Source: Actinacidiphila acididurans
GTDB lineage: Bacteria > Actinomycetota > Actinomycetes > Streptomycetales > Streptomycetaceae
Length of the DNA stretch: 64,000 bases
Direction: 5' to 3'
Assembly (NCBI RefSeq): GCF_016918855.1
Contig: NZ_JADKYB010000013.1
Coordinates: 124,001 to 188,000 of the forward strand
This document shows, piece after piece, positions 23,539-32,746 of this stretch. The stretch's first letter is position 1, and every line of letters begins with the position of its first letter. Below the pieces are notes generated by a model that was not told the origin of the DNA, searched no databases, and was given only the letters and a program-made list of their open reading frames with translations. The position numbers were made by a program, and so were the translations under genes.

Positions 23539-25316
23539 TCGGCGTGCGCCCGCCGCAATACGACCCGGCCGCGCCAAGGCAGACCACCACGCTGCCGGTC
23601 GGCTCGCCGGCCACCGTACGCACCTACATCCGCGAGCTGGCCCGCCGCCACCGGCGCGCCTTCGCGGTGCTGATGGCCGTCAACACCGTCGCGGTGCTCG
23701 CCTCGATGGTGGGCCCCTACCTGCTCGGCGGCCTGGTGCAGGACCTGTCGTCCGGGCGGCGGGATATCCACCTCGGGCGGACGGTCACGCTGTTCCTGGT
23801 GGCGCTGGCCGTGCAGGCGTTCTTCGTCCGGCTGGTCCGGCTGCGCGGCGCGGTCCTGGGCGAGCGGATGCTGGCCGACCTGCGCGAGGACTTCCTGGTG
23901 CGGGCCGTGGCACTGCCGCCGGGCGTGCTGGAGCGGGCCGGGACCGGTGACCTGCTGTCGCGGATCACCACCGACATCGACCGGCTGTCCAACGCCATGC
24001 GGGAGGCGGTGCCGCAACTGGCCATCGCCGTGGTGTGGGCCGGGCTGCTGCTCGGGGCGCTCGCGGTGACCTCGCCGCCGCTGGCGCTGTCGGTGCTGAT
24101 CGCGCTGCCGGTGCTGGTCGCGGGCTGCCGCTGGTACTTCAAGCGCGCCCCGCGGGCCTACCGCTCCGAGGCCGCCGGATACGCCGCGGTCGCCGCGGTC
24201 CTCGCCGAGTCCGTGGACGCCGGGCGCACCATCGAGGCCCACGGCCTCGGGGGCCGCCGCGAGGACCTGTCCCGGCGGCGGATCGGCCAGTGGGTGGCCT
24301 GGGAGCGGTACACGCTGTGGCTGCGCACCATCCTGTTCCCGGTGGTCAACCTCACCCACGCGCTGATCCTGACCTCGGTGCTCATGGTCGGCGGCGTCTT
24401 CGCGCTGCACGGCTGGGTGTCGCCCGGCGAGCTGACCACCGGGGCGCTCTACGCCCAGATGCTGGTCGACCCGGTCAATCTGATGCTGCGCTGGTACGAC
24501 GAGCTCCAGGTGGCCCAGGTCTCGCTGGCCCGGCTGGTCGGGGTGCGCGAGGTGGCCGGGGACGAGGGGGACGAGACGATCACCCCGGACGGACGGGAGG
24601 TGGCCGCCGACGAGGTCCGGTTCGGCTACCGGGCGGGCAGCGACGTGCTGCACGGCGTGTCCCTGAACGTGCCGCCGGGCACCAGGCTGGCCCTGGTCGG
24701 GCCGTCCGGCGCGGGCAAGTCCACGCTGGGCCGGCTGCTGGCCGGGATCTACGCGCCCCGGACCGGCGAGGTCACCCTCGGCGGTGCCCAGCTCGCCCGA
24801 ATGCCGGCCGAACGGGTCCGCGCGCATGTCGCGCTGGTCAACCAGGAGCACCACGTCTTCGTCGGCTCGCTGCGCGACAACCTGCGGCTGGCCAGGGCCG
24901 ACGCCCAGGACGACGAGCTGTGGGAGGCGCTGCGGGCGGTGGACGCCGAGCAGTGGGCGCGGGCGCTGGACGACAGCCTCGACACCGAGGTCGGCTCGGG
25001 CGGCTCGGCGCTCACGCCGGCGCAGGCGCAGCAGCTCGCGCTGGCCCGGCTGGTGCTGGCCGATCCGCACACCCTGGTGCTGGACGAGGCGACCTCGCTG
25101 CTCGACCCGCGCGCCGCCCGGCACCTGGAGCGCTCGCTGTCCCGGGTGCTGGACGGCCGCACTGTCGTCGCCATCGCCCACCGGCTGCACACCGCGCACG
25201 ACGCCGACGTGATCGCGGTGGTCGAGGACGGCCGGATCAGCGAGCTGGGCAGCCACCACCAACTCGTGGCCGCCGACGGGGCGTACGCGGCGCTGTGGCG
25301 GTCCTGGCACGGCTGA
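23535..25316 (+). CDS. ABC exporter half-transporter with degenerate signature motif (subunit 2)
   Basis: The 593-residue protein overlaps the first subunit gene by 4 nt (ATGA). A six-helix domain occupies about residues 35-330. The ATPase has intact Walker A GPSGAGKST (G389 to T397), Walker B LVLDEATSLLD and switch histidine (VAIAHRLHTA), but the signature is LTPAQAQQ instead of LSGGQ. In the heterodimer, its Walker motifs face the intact signature of subunit 1, giving one working site and one dead site. The substrate is unknown. Confidence 0.88.
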   Translation: MIGVRPPQYDPAAPRQTTTLPVGSPATVRTYIRELARRHRRAFAVLMAVNTVAVLASMVGPYLLGGLVQDLSSGRRDIHLGRTVTLFLVALAVQAFFVRLVRLRGAVLGERMLADLREDFLVRAVALPPGVLERAGTGDLLSRITTDIDRLSNAMREAVPQLAIAVVWAGLLLGALAVTSPPLALSVLIALPVLVAGCRWYFKRAPRAYRSEAAGYAAVAAVLAESVDAGRTIEAHGLGGRREDLSRRRIGQWVAWERYTLWLRTILFPVVNLTHALILTSVLMVGGVFALHGWVSPGELTTGALYAQMLVDPVNLMLRWYDELQVAQVSLARLVGVREVAGDEGDETITPDGREVAADEVRFGYRAGSDVLHGVSLNVPPGTRLALVGPSGAGKSTLGRLLAGIYAPRTGEVTLGGAQLARMPAERVRAHVALVNQEHHVFVGSLRDNLRLARADAQDDELWEALRAVDAEQWARALDDSLDTEVGSGGSALTPAQAQQLALARLVLADPHTLVLDEATSLLDPRAARHLERSLSRVLDGRTVVAIAHRLHTAHDADVIAVVEDGRISELGSHHQLVAADGAYAALWRSWHG

Positions 25317-25354
25317 CCCGGGCCCCGGAGCCCCGGCCGGCGGGTCAGGTACGG

Positions 25355-25384
25355 CGGCGGCCCGGATCGGGTGCCGGGCCGCCG
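25355..25384. terminator. Terminator after the ABC exporter pair
   Basis: CGGCGGCCCGG (25355-25365) pairs perfectly with CCGGGCCGCCG (25374-25384), an 11-bp stem with an 8-nt loop, between convergent genes. Confidence 0.75.
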
Positions 25385-25393
25385 TGCCACGGG

Positions 25394-26188
25394 TCAGCCG
25401 ATGACGCCCAGGGCGCCCAGGGCGCTCGCGCCGCCGAGCACGAAGAACACCGGGGTGAGCACCTTGACCTCCACCCAGCTCCCGGCCCGGAACCGCATGA
25501 ACTTCGGCGGGCCCACCGGGTACCACCGCTTGCGGCCGACCGGGATCGGCCACAGGATCGGGCAGCCGGAGACCGTCAGGGCGTCGCCCAGGCAGTGCAC
25601 CAGCGCGCCCAGCACGATCGGCATGCCGATCCACATGTAGTGCTGACCCGGCTGGGTGAACAGCCAGTCCTTGCCGTTGCCCGGGTCGTCCAGCGCGTCG
25701 GCCAGCACCCAGGCGCTGGAGGCACCGAGCAGCCAGACCAGGACGTCGCTGGAGACCCGGGCCTGCCGCCACAGCAGCCCCTCGACGGCGAGCACCATGT
25801 GCACGAACAGGATTCCCAGCACCGCCCAGCACCCGCCGAAGACCGCGGCGGCGGAACAGCCGCAGCCGAGGAAGGCGGCCCACAGCCAGGTGTGGGTCAG
25901 GGTGCGGTGGCCGCCGGACCGCCGCGGGTCGCCCTTCTTGCGGGTCGCCTTGTAGGCGGCGTGCGCGATGCCGTCGATGATGCCGCACAAGGCGCGTGAG
26001 AAAGGCCCGAAGGCCCGCGAGATGGTGGCCGCCTTGTGGTCCAGGTCCGGCGCCAGGGCCGCCCCCGCGCAGATCAGCGCTCCCACCACCAGGGTCGGCC
26101 ACGGCATCGGGTGGCCGGCGGCGGCCGCGACCGCGCCGGCGACCAGCCAGGCCGCCGCTCCGGACAGTGAGTGCGCAGGTCCCATCAT
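25394..26188 (-). CDS. Membrane-bound metal-dependent hydrolase (YdjM/DUF457 family)
   Basis: The 264-residue protein begins MMGPAHSLSGAAAWL and carries the family motifs: an N-terminal His (PAHS), APDLDHKA near residue 50, GGHRTLTHTW near residue 92 and HCLGDALT in the C-terminal half. Several membrane helices separate them. These histidine and aspartate residues are proposed metal ligands. The biological substrate is not known. It is divergent from the helicase gene, 133 bp away. Confidence 0.82.
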   Translation of the reverse strand: MMGPAHSLSGAAAWLVAGAVAAAAGHPMPWPTLVVGALICAGAALAPDLDHKAATISRAFGPFSRALCGIIDGIAHAAYKATRKKGDPRRSGGHRTLTHTWLWAAFLGCGCSAAAVFGGCWAVLGILFVHMVLAVEGLLWRQARVSSDVLVWLLGASSAWVLADALDDPGNGKDWLFTQPGQHYMWIGMPIVLGALVHCLGDALTVSGCPILWPIPVGRKRWYPVGPPKFMRFRAGSWVEVKVLTPVFFVLGGASALGALGVIG

Positions 26189-26321
26189 GGTGTTGCTCAG
26201 CCCCCCTGTGATGCCGCCCGAAGGCGCATGTAACCCGTGGTCGAGCGCACACCCTACCGTTGATGATCACGGAGCGTCGGTCCGGTTCCGCGCCCGTGGG
26301 GCGGGACGGCAAGATGGAGGG

Positions 26322-28835
26322 GTGACCCTTATCGATCAGCTTCCGTCCGAGCCCGATCCCGATGCCCTCTTCGACGCGTTCTCGACGTGGGCCCAGGGGC
26401 AGGGGATCACCCTGTACCCGGCCCAGGAGGAGGCGCTGATCGAGGTGGTCTCCGGGGCGAACGTGATCCTGTCCACGCCCACCGGCTCCGGAAAGAGCCT
26501 GGTCGCGGCCGGTGCGCATTTCGCCGCGCTGGCAAGGGACGAGGTCACCTTCTACACCGCGCCGATCAAGGCGCTGGTCTCGGAGAAGTTCTTCGACCTG
26601 TGCAAACTGTTCGGCACCGAGAACGTCGGCATGCTCACCGGCGACGCCTCGGTCAACCCGGACGCCCCGGTCATCTGCTGCACCGCCGAGGTGCTGGCTT
26701 CCATCGCCCTGCGTGACGGCAAGGACGCCGACGTCGGCCAGGTCGTGATGGACGAGTTCCACTTCTACGCCGAGCCGGACCGCGGCTGGGCCTGGCAGAT
26801 CCCGCTGCTGGAACTCCCGCAGGCGCAGTTCCTGCTCATGTCGGCGACGCTGGGCGACGTCTCCCGCTTCGAGGCGGACCTGACCCGGCGCACCGGCCGC
26901 CCCACCACTGTCGTGCGGTCGGCGACCCGCCCGGTGCCGCTGAGCTACGAATACCGCATCACCACGCTCACCGAGACGCTCACCGATCTGCTGGAAAGCC
27001 GCCAGTCCCCCGTCTACATCGTGCACTTCACCCAGGCCGCGGCCGTGGAGCGGGCCCAGGCGCTGATGAGCATCAACATGTGCACGCGGGAGGAGAAGGA
27101 CGCGATCGCCGACATGATCGGCAACTTCCGCTTCACCACCGCCTTCGGCCGCAACCTGTCCCGTTACGTGCGGCACGGCATCGGCGTGCACCACGCCGGC
27201 ATGCTGCCCAAGTACCGGCGGCTGGTGGAGAAGCTGGCCCAGGCCGGCCTGCTGAAGGTGATCTGCGGGACGGACACCCTGGGTGTCGGCGTCAACGTGC
27301 CCATCCGCACCGTGCTGTTCACCGCGCTCACCAAGTACGACGGGCAGCGGGTGCGGGTGCTGCGGGCCCGCGAGTTCCACCAGATCGCCGGCCGCGCGGG
27401 ACGGGCCGGGTTCGACACCGCCGGCCTGGTGGTGGCACAGGCGCCCGAGCACGTGATCGAGAACGAGAAGGCGCTGGCCAAGGCGGGCGACGACCCGAAG
27501 AAGCGGCGCAAGGTGGTGCGCAAGAAGGCGCCCGAGGGGTTCATCAACTGGTCCCAGAACACCTTCGAGAAGCTGATCGCCTCCGAGCCGGAGCCGCTGA
27601 CCTCCCGTTTCCGGGTGACGCACGCGATGCTGCTGTCGGTGATCGCCCGCCCGGGCAACGCCTTCGAGGCCATGCGCCGGCTGCTGGAGGACAATCACGA
27701 GGACCGCAGATCCCAGTTGCGGCACATCCGCCGGGCGATCGCCATCTACCGCTCGCTGCTGGCCGGCGGCGTGGTGGAACGGCTGGACGAGCCGGACGCC
27801 GAGGGCAGGATCGTCCGGCTCACCGTGGACCTCCAGCAGGACTTCGCGCTCACCCAGCCGCTGTCCACCTTCGCGCTGGCCTCCTTCGAACTGCTGGACC
27901 CCGACTCCCCCTCCTACGCGCTCGACATGGTCTCCGTGGTGGAGTCCACCCTCGACGACCCGCGCCAGATCCTGGCCGCCCAGGAGAACAAGGCGCGCGG
28001 CGAGGCGGTCGCGGCGATGAAGGCCGACGGGGTGGAGTACGAGGAGCGCATGGAACGCCTCCAGGACGTGAGCTACCCCAAGCCGCTGGAGGAACTGCTG
28101 GTGCACGCCTACGGCGTCTACCGCAAGAGCCACCCCTGGGTCGGCGACCACCCGCTGTCGGCCAAGGCCGTGGTCCGCGACATGTACGAGCGGGCCATGA
28201 CCTTCTCGGAGTTCGTGTCCTTCTACGAACTGGCCCGCACCGAGGGGATCGTGCTGCGCTACCTGGCCGGCGCCTTCAAGGCGCTGGAGCACACGGTGCC
28301 GGACGACCTGAAGTCCGAGGACCTCCAGGACCTGATCGCCTGGCTCGGGGAGCTCGTCCGGCAGGTGGACTCCAGCCTGCTCGACGAGTGGGAGCAGCTG
28401 GCCAACCCCGAGGAGGAGAGCGCCGAGGAAGCCGCCGAGCGTGCCGACCAGGTCAAGCCGGTCACCGCCAACGCCCGGGCCTTCCGGGTGCTGGTGCGCA
28501 ACGCCCTCTTCCGCCGGGTGGAACTGGCCGCGCTGGAGAAATACGACCAGCTCGGCGAACTCGACGGCGAGGCCGGCTGGGACGCCGACGCCTGGGCCGA
28601 CGCCATGGACGCCTACTGGGACGAGTACGACGACCTGGGCACCGGCCCCGACGCCCGCGGCCCGAAGCTGCTGATCATCGAGGAGCAGCCGGAGCACGGC
28701 CTGTGGCGGGTCCGGCAGATCTTCGCCGACCCCAACGGGGACCATGGCTGGGGCATTTCGGCCGAGGTCGACCTCGCAGCCTCCGACGAGGAGGGCCGTG
28801 CGGTGATCCGGCTGACTGACGTGGGGGAACTGTGA
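26322..28835 (+). CDS. Superfamily 2 DEAD/DEAH-box helicase
   Basis: The 837-residue protein starts at GTG 26322 (TLIDQLPSEPDPDAL). Motif I is STPTGSGKS (K58), motif II VVMDEFHFY, motif III LMSATLGD, and motif VI HQIAGRAGRAGFDT. The C-terminal 400 residues contain a long conserved actinobacterial extension. It belongs to the Ski2/Lhr-related group that unwinds RNA or DNA using ATP. GGAGG stands very close to the GTG, an unusually short spacing. tesB follows 37 bp downstream and may be co-transcribed. Confidence 0.9.
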   Translation: MTLIDQLPSEPDPDALFDAFSTWAQGQGITLYPAQEEALIEVVSGANVILSTPTGSGKSLVAAGAHFAALARDEVTFYTAPIKALVSEKFFDLCKLFGTENVGMLTGDASVNPDAPVICCTAEVLASIALRDGKDADVGQVVMDEFHFYAEPDRGWAWQIPLLELPQAQFLLMSATLGDVSRFEADLTRRTGRPTTVVRSATRPVPLSYEYRITTLTETLTDLLESRQSPVYIVHFTQAAAVERAQALMSINMCTREEKDAIADMIGNFRFTTAFGRNLSRYVRHGIGVHHAGMLPKYRRLVEKLAQAGLLKVICGTDTLGVGVNVPIRTVLFTALTKYDGQRVRVLRAREFHQIAGRAGRAGFDTAGLVVAQAPEHVIENEKALAKAGDDPKKRRKVVRKKAPEGFINWSQNTFEKLIASEPEPLTSRFRVTHAMLLSVIARPGNAFEAMRRLLEDNHEDRRSQLRHIRRAIAIYRSLLAGGVVERLDEPDAEGRIVRLTVDLQQDFALTQPLSTFALASFELLDPDSPSYALDMVSVVESTLDDPRQILAAQENKARGEAVAAMKADGVEYEERMERLQDVSYPKPLEELLVHAYGVYRKSHPWVGDHPLSAKAVVRDMYERAMTFSEFVSFYELARTEGIVLRYLAGAFKALEHTVPDDLKSEDLQDLIAWLGELVRQVDSSLLDEWEQLANPEEESAEEAAERADQVKPVTANARAFRVLVRNALFRRVELAALEKYDQLGELDGEAGWDADAWADAMDAYWDEYDDLGTGPDARGPKLLIIEEQPEHGLWRVRQIFADPNGDHGWGISAEVDLAASDEEGRAVIRLTDVGEL

Positions 28836-28872
28836 GCGGCGCGACGCGCCCGAGGACGGCGGGAGTCCGGCG

Positions 28873-29739
28873 ATGACGAGCCCGGCCGAACGGCTGGTGG
28901 ACCTGCTCGACCTGGAACGGATCGAGGAGAACATCTTCCGCGGGCGCAGCCCCCAGGAACGCCTGCAACGGGTCTTCGGCGGACAGGTGGCGGGGCAGGC
29001 GCTGGTCGCCGCCGGGCGCACCACGGACGGCTCGCGCCCGGTGCACTCGCTGCACGCGTACTTCCTGCGCCCGGGCCGGCCCGGGGTGCCGATCGTGTAC
29101 CAGGTCGAACGGGTCCGCGACGGGCGCTCCTTCACCACCCGCCGGGTGGTGGCCATCCAGCAGGGTCGGACGATCTTCAATTTGACTGCCTCCTTCCATC
29201 AGTCCGAGCCGGGCTTCGAGCACCAGTTGCCGATGCCCGAGGTGCCGGATCCGGAGAACCTGCCGCCGCTGGCCGACGAGATCCGCGCGCACTTGGGCGA
29301 GCTGCCCGAGGCGCTCGAACGCATGGCCCGCCGCCAGCCGTTCGACATCAGGTACGTGGAGCGGCTGCGCTGGACGCCCCAGGAGGTCGAGAGCGCGGAG
29401 CCGCGCAGCGCGGTGTGGATGCGCGCGGTCGGCCCGCTCGGCGACGACCCGCTGGTGCACACCTGCGCCCTGACGTACGCGAGCGACATGATGCTGCTCG
29501 ACGCGGTTCGGGTGCCCATCGAACCCCTGTGGGGGCCACGCGGCTTCGACATGGCCTCCCTCGACCACGCGATGTGGTTCCATCGGCCCTTCCGTACCGA
29601 CGAGTGGTTCCTCTACCAGCAGGAGTCACCCATCGCGACCGGCGCCCGCGGGCTGGCCCGCGGCCAGATCTTCGACCGTCAGGGGCGGCTTCTGGTGTCC
29701 GTGATGCAGGAGGGGCTCTTCCGCAAGATCGGCGGCTGA
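28873..29739 (+). CDS. tesB: Acyl-CoA thioesterase II
   Basis: The 288-residue double-hotdog protein has the TesB markers VFGGQVAGQALVAAGRTT, VHSLHAYFLRPG, FTTRRVVAIQQGRTIFNLTASF and, in the second hotdog, SLDHAMWFHRPFRTDEWFLYQQESP. It hydrolyses acyl-CoA to free acid and CoA in the cytoplasm. Its last 114 bp overlap the 3' end of the convergent DUF6397-like gene. Confidence 0.93.
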   Translation: MTSPAERLVDLLDLERIEENIFRGRSPQERLQRVFGGQVAGQALVAAGRTTDGSRPVHSLHAYFLRPGRPGVPIVYQVERVRDGRSFTTRRVVAIQQGRTIFNLTASFHQSEPGFEHQLPMPEVPDPENLPPLADEIRAHLGELPEALERMARRQPFDIRYVERLRWTPQEVESAEPRSAVWMRAVGPLGDDPLVHTCALTYASDMMLLDAVRVPIEPLWGPRGFDMASLDHAMWFHRPFRTDEWFLYQQESPIATGARGLARGQIFDRQGRLLVSVMQEGLFRKIGG

Positions 29740-31002
29740 CCGCCGCCCCCGCAGCAGCTGGCGCAGCCCCCGCCGCCGCCCCGTTTCCGGCCTGCCCGGC
29801 CCAGAACCGACCGTTCCCGACCGGCCCGGTCCAGGCCCCTGGGGCCCGGTGGCGGCCGGTCCTGCCTCACCGGACGGACGCCCCGGAGGCGGCGGCACGG
29901 GCGGCACAGGCGGCACGGACCGCACGGGCGGCAACGAAAGCGCACCGGGCGCCGGTGGGACGCCGAGTGCCGGGAAGGCCGCCGGCGAAGGACGAGGGGC
30001 GGGGTGAGGGGTGACCCCATCCGTCGCCGCGGGCTCCGCCGCACGGTCCGGCGGGACCGCCGCCTGGTCGGAGTCGGGAGGCAGGGCGCGGGCCCGGGTC
30101 AGGGACTCGGTCAGGGCGCGCAGGGCGGTGGCGATCTCGTCGGGATGGTCGGCGGTGGTGAGCCGTCGGACGAGTTCGGGCTCGGCCGGCCCGGTGCGGC
30201 CGGGCGGGAGCGCGCCGCGCAGGCGGCGCAGGTGGGCCCGTTCGCCGGCGTCGGGCACGGCCTCGTTCACCAGTTCGGGGTGCAGGAGCGCGGCCCACAC
30301 CGCGGCCTCGTCCCAGGCGTCCCAGGCGTCGCGCACGAGTTGGCCGACCCGGCGTTCCCGCCAGCCGCGCGGCCGCTGGTCCTCCCCCGCCTCCACGGCG
30401 TCGCGCAGCGCCTGCGGCAGTCTTCCGGCCAGCAGCGTGCGATGGCCCTCGGCGAACTCCACCACTTCGCGGGCCGGATACATCCACACCAGCGCCCGGT
30501 ACCGGTTGACGTACCAGCGCACGGGGCGGACATGACCGGTCCTCGCCAGCTTGACGAACCGCTCCCGCCCGATGCCGATCATCCGGGCCGCCTCGCCGCC
30601 GCTGACCAAGTGGATCCGGTCGAGCAGATCCTTGGGCGGCCCCTCGGCGTCCCGCAGCCTGGCCACGTCGGCGGCCGCCACCTTCCACAGCCCCGGCCCG
30701 CACACCACCGTCGGCACTTCGCCGAGCTGCACGGCCACGTCGAACTCGTCGTAGTCCAGACCCAGTTCGTCGCGCGCCCGGCTCAGCGTCAGCAGCTCGC
30801 CGTCCACCCGCTCGGCAGTCGCCACGCGCCGCGCACCCGCCGCCCGCTTCTTGCCCGCCGATCGTCCCGTACCCGCGCTGCTGGCCGTACTCCCGGCGCC
30901 GGCCCCACTCTTCGTACGCGTCCCGCTCGCGGCCGCCCGCGCCTGCCGGGCGGCGCCGGCTGTCGTCGTCCGCTGCCGCCGGTTGTCCTTCGTCTTCGGC
31001 AT
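29626..31002 (-). CDS. Actinobacterial hypothetical protein with HTH-like core (DUF6397-like)
   Basis: The 458-residue protein starts at ATG 31002 after GGAGAG. Residues 1-65 are a basic Ala/Thr/Gly-rich tail. A conserved core (ELGLDYDEFDVAVQLGEVPTV, GGEAARMIGIGRERFVKLARTGHVRPVRWYVNRYRALVWMYPA) contains a MerR/excisionase-like helix-turn-helix and a WYVNRYRALVW segment, which suggests DNA binding. The last 150 residues are Pro-rich and disordered. I associate it with the streptomycete DUF6397 family from memory. The function is unknown. Its 3' end is antisense to tesB. Confidence 0.7.
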   Translation of the reverse strand: MPKTKDNRRQRTTTAGAARQARAAASGTRTKSGAGAGSTASSAGTGRSAGKKRAAGARRVATAERVDGELLTLSRARDELGLDYDEFDVAVQLGEVPTVVCGPGLWKVAAADVARLRDAEGPPKDLLDRIHLVSGGEAARMIGIGRERFVKLARTGHVRPVRWYVNRYRALVWMYPAREVVEFAEGHRTLLAGRLPQALRDAVEAGEDQRPRGWRERRVGQLVRDAWDAWDEAAVWAALLHPELVNEAVPDAGERAHLRRLRGALPPGRTGPAEPELVRRLTTADHPDEIATALRALTESLTRARALPPDSDQAAVPPDRAAEPAATDGVTPHPAPRPSPAAFPALGVPPAPGALSLPPVRSVPPVPPVPPPPGRPSGEAGPAATGPQGPGPGRSGTVGSGPGRPETGRRRGLRQLLRGRRSAADLAEEPLLHHGHQKPPLTVEDLAAGQPAGAGRDG

Positions 31003-31119
31003 TGCTCTCCACTCCCCGTCACTGTCGTTCACTGACAGTCACGAAGATAGCGCGGAGAGCCGACCGCCCGTCTTGAGCCTGTGGATAACTCTTTCGCGGC
31101 CCCGATCAGAACCGAGAGA

Positions 31120-31524
31120 TCAGAACGGCGACACGTCCGTCCGCCGCGGCGCGACCCGCAGGTGCTCCCCGACCCGGTCGACCAGCAGCGTCATCTCGTA
31201 GGCGATCAGCCTGACGTCCGCCTCCATCCCGCTGAGCACGGTCAGGCAACTGCCGTCGCCCGCGGCGGTGACGAAGAGGAAGCCCTCCTCGAACTCCACC
31301 ATGGTCTGCCGCACTCCGCCGGTGCCGAACCGCAGCCCCGCTCCCTTGGCCAGGCTGTGGAACCCCGAGGACACCGCGGCCAGATGCTCGGCGGTCGGCG
31401 GGTCCAGGGCGGCGCTCGCGCCGGTCACCAGTCCGTCGCCGGACAGCACAAGAGCATGCTGGACATGCGGCACGCGCTGTGTCAGGTCGTCGAGCAGCCA
31501 CGCGAGGCCTTCGCCCTCGGCCAT
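31120..31524 (-). CDS. Roadblock/LC7 domain protein
   Basis: The 134-residue protein starts at ATG 31524 and fits the CvnB-type roadblock/LC7 fold: LAWLLDDLTQRVPHVQHALVLSGDGLVTGAS, then TMVEFEEGFLFVTAAGDGSCLTVLSG and IAYEMTLLVDRVGEHL. In streptomycete conservons these proteins sit with a CvnA sensor, CvnC and a CvnD GTPase. Here it stands alone, so it may be an orphan regulator of a small GTPase encoded elsewhere. Confidence 0.85.
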   Translation of the reverse strand: MAEGEGLAWLLDDLTQRVPHVQHALVLSGDGLVTGASAALDPPTAEHLAAVSSGFHSLAKGAGLRFGTGGVRQTMVEFEEGFLFVTAAGDGSCLTVLSGMEADVRLIAYEMTLLVDRVGEHLRVAPRRTDVSPF

Positions 31525-31655
31525 GGCCCACCTCCCCGGATCTCCGCTGAGGTACGAGCCTGGACCGATCGCCGCAGAACGGCAACCCCCACGCGGAACA
31601 CGTGTCCCGCGCCACTCGTATCCGCGCCCCCGTCGCAGCGCGGCGGCCCCCCGGC

Positions 31656-31991
31656 TCAACGCCCCCTAGGCGCGTACATGATGACCCCGACGCCGACGAG
31701 GCAGATCAGCGCGCCGGCTATGTCGAACCGGTCGGGGCGGTAACCGTCCGCGACGGCGGCCCACAACAGCGAGCCGGCCACGAACACCCCGCCGTAGGCG
31801 GCGAGGATGCGGCCGAACTGGGCGTCGGGCTGGAGTGTGGCGACGAAGCCGTAGAGGCCCAGCGCCACCACCCCGGCGCCGATCCAGGCCAGTCCGCGGT
31901 GCTCGCGCACCCCCTGCCAGATGAGCCACGCGCCGCCGATCTCCAGAAAAGCTGCGAGGACGAACAGAGCGACGGAGCGGAGCGTGATCAT
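31656..31991 (-). CDS. ynfA: YnfA/UPF0060 family small membrane protein
   Basis: The 111-residue protein has four helices and the family motifs FLEIGGAWLIWQGVREH and AYGGVFVAGSLLWAAVADGYRPDRFDIAGALICLVGVGVIMYAPR. The family resembles small multidrug-resistance transporters. The start ATG lies only 13 bp from the start of a divergent methyltransferase gene. Confidence 0.9.
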   Translation of the reverse strand: MITLRSVALFVLAAFLEIGGAWLIWQGVREHRGLAWIGAGVVALGLYGFVATLQPDAQFGRILAAYGGVFVAGSLLWAAVADGYRPDRFDIAGALICLVGVGVIMYAPRGR

Positions 31992-32004
31992 GCCACCATG
32001 ATGC

Positions 32005-32613
32005 ATGGCCACTGGTGAGAGCGAACAGCGGAGGGTCAGGGAGTTCTTCGGGGCCCGTGCGGTCGGCTGGGAGACCCGGTATCCCGACGACACTCCGGCG
32101 TACGAGGCGGCGATCGCCGAACTGGGCCTGGCGCCCGCCGGTCGGGCGCTGGACGCGGGGTGCGGGACCGCGCGGGCGCTCCCCCTGCTGCGGGCGGTGG
32201 TGGGCCCGGCGGGGACGGTGGTCGGTCTCGACCTCACGCCCGAGATGCTGCGCGAGGCCGTACGGCTCGGCCGGCACCGGCAGGGCGCGCTGCTTGAGGC
32301 GGACGGCGCGCGCCTGCCGTTGCGGGCGCATGCCTTCGACGCGGTGCTGGCCGCCGGCCTGGTGCACCACCTGCCCGACCCGGCCCTCGGCCTGCGGGAA
32401 CTGGCCCGGGTGACGCGGCCGGGCGGAAGGCTGGCGGTGTTCCATCCCGTCGGCCGGGCCACCCTCGCCGCCCGCCGGGGCCACGAGCTGCGGCCCGACG
32501 ACATCCGGGCCGCGCCGCGGATCGGGCAGGTGCTTTCCGAGGCGGGCTGGGACCTGACCCTGCTGGACGACGCCGAGGACCGCTATCTGGCGCTCGCGGT
32601 CCGGCGGGGCTGA
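32005..32613 (+). CDS. Class I SAM-dependent methyltransferase
   Basis: The 202-residue protein has motif I LDAGCGTARALPLL (about residues 49-62), an acidic motif II VVGLDLTPEMLREAV, and FDAVLAAGLVHHLPDPALGLRELARVTRPGGRLAVF, typical of UbiE/small-molecule methyltransferases. The substrate is unknown. An in-frame-shifted ATG at 32001 overlaps the start, but only 32005 gives this frame. It is divergent from ynfA with almost no intergenic space. Confidence 0.87.
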   Translation: MATGESEQRRVREFFGARAVGWETRYPDDTPAYEAAIAELGLAPAGRALDAGCGTARALPLLRAVVGPAGTVVGLDLTPEMLREAVRLGRHRQGALLEADGARLPLRAHAFDAVLAAGLVHHLPDPALGLRELARVTRPGGRLAVFHPVGRATLAARRGHELRPDDIRAAPRIGQVLSEAGWDLTLLDDAEDRYLALAVRRG

Positions 32614-32746
32614 ACGGGCACGCGAACGGGCACGTGATCGGACACTCCCGGGCAACCGAACGCAATGACGAGTCCGATACCCCCTCGACGCGACGGTTAC
32701 CGGCTGGTTAGGGTGCGCGGCGGACCCGAAACGAGGGAGGCGACGG

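Noticed and set aside
21156..29180. A continuous 2674-codon open frame on the minus strand
   Set aside because: It is antisense to well-supported ABC, hydrolase, helicase and tesB genes, has Arg/Gly/Pro-rich composition, and arises from the high-GC lack of stops.
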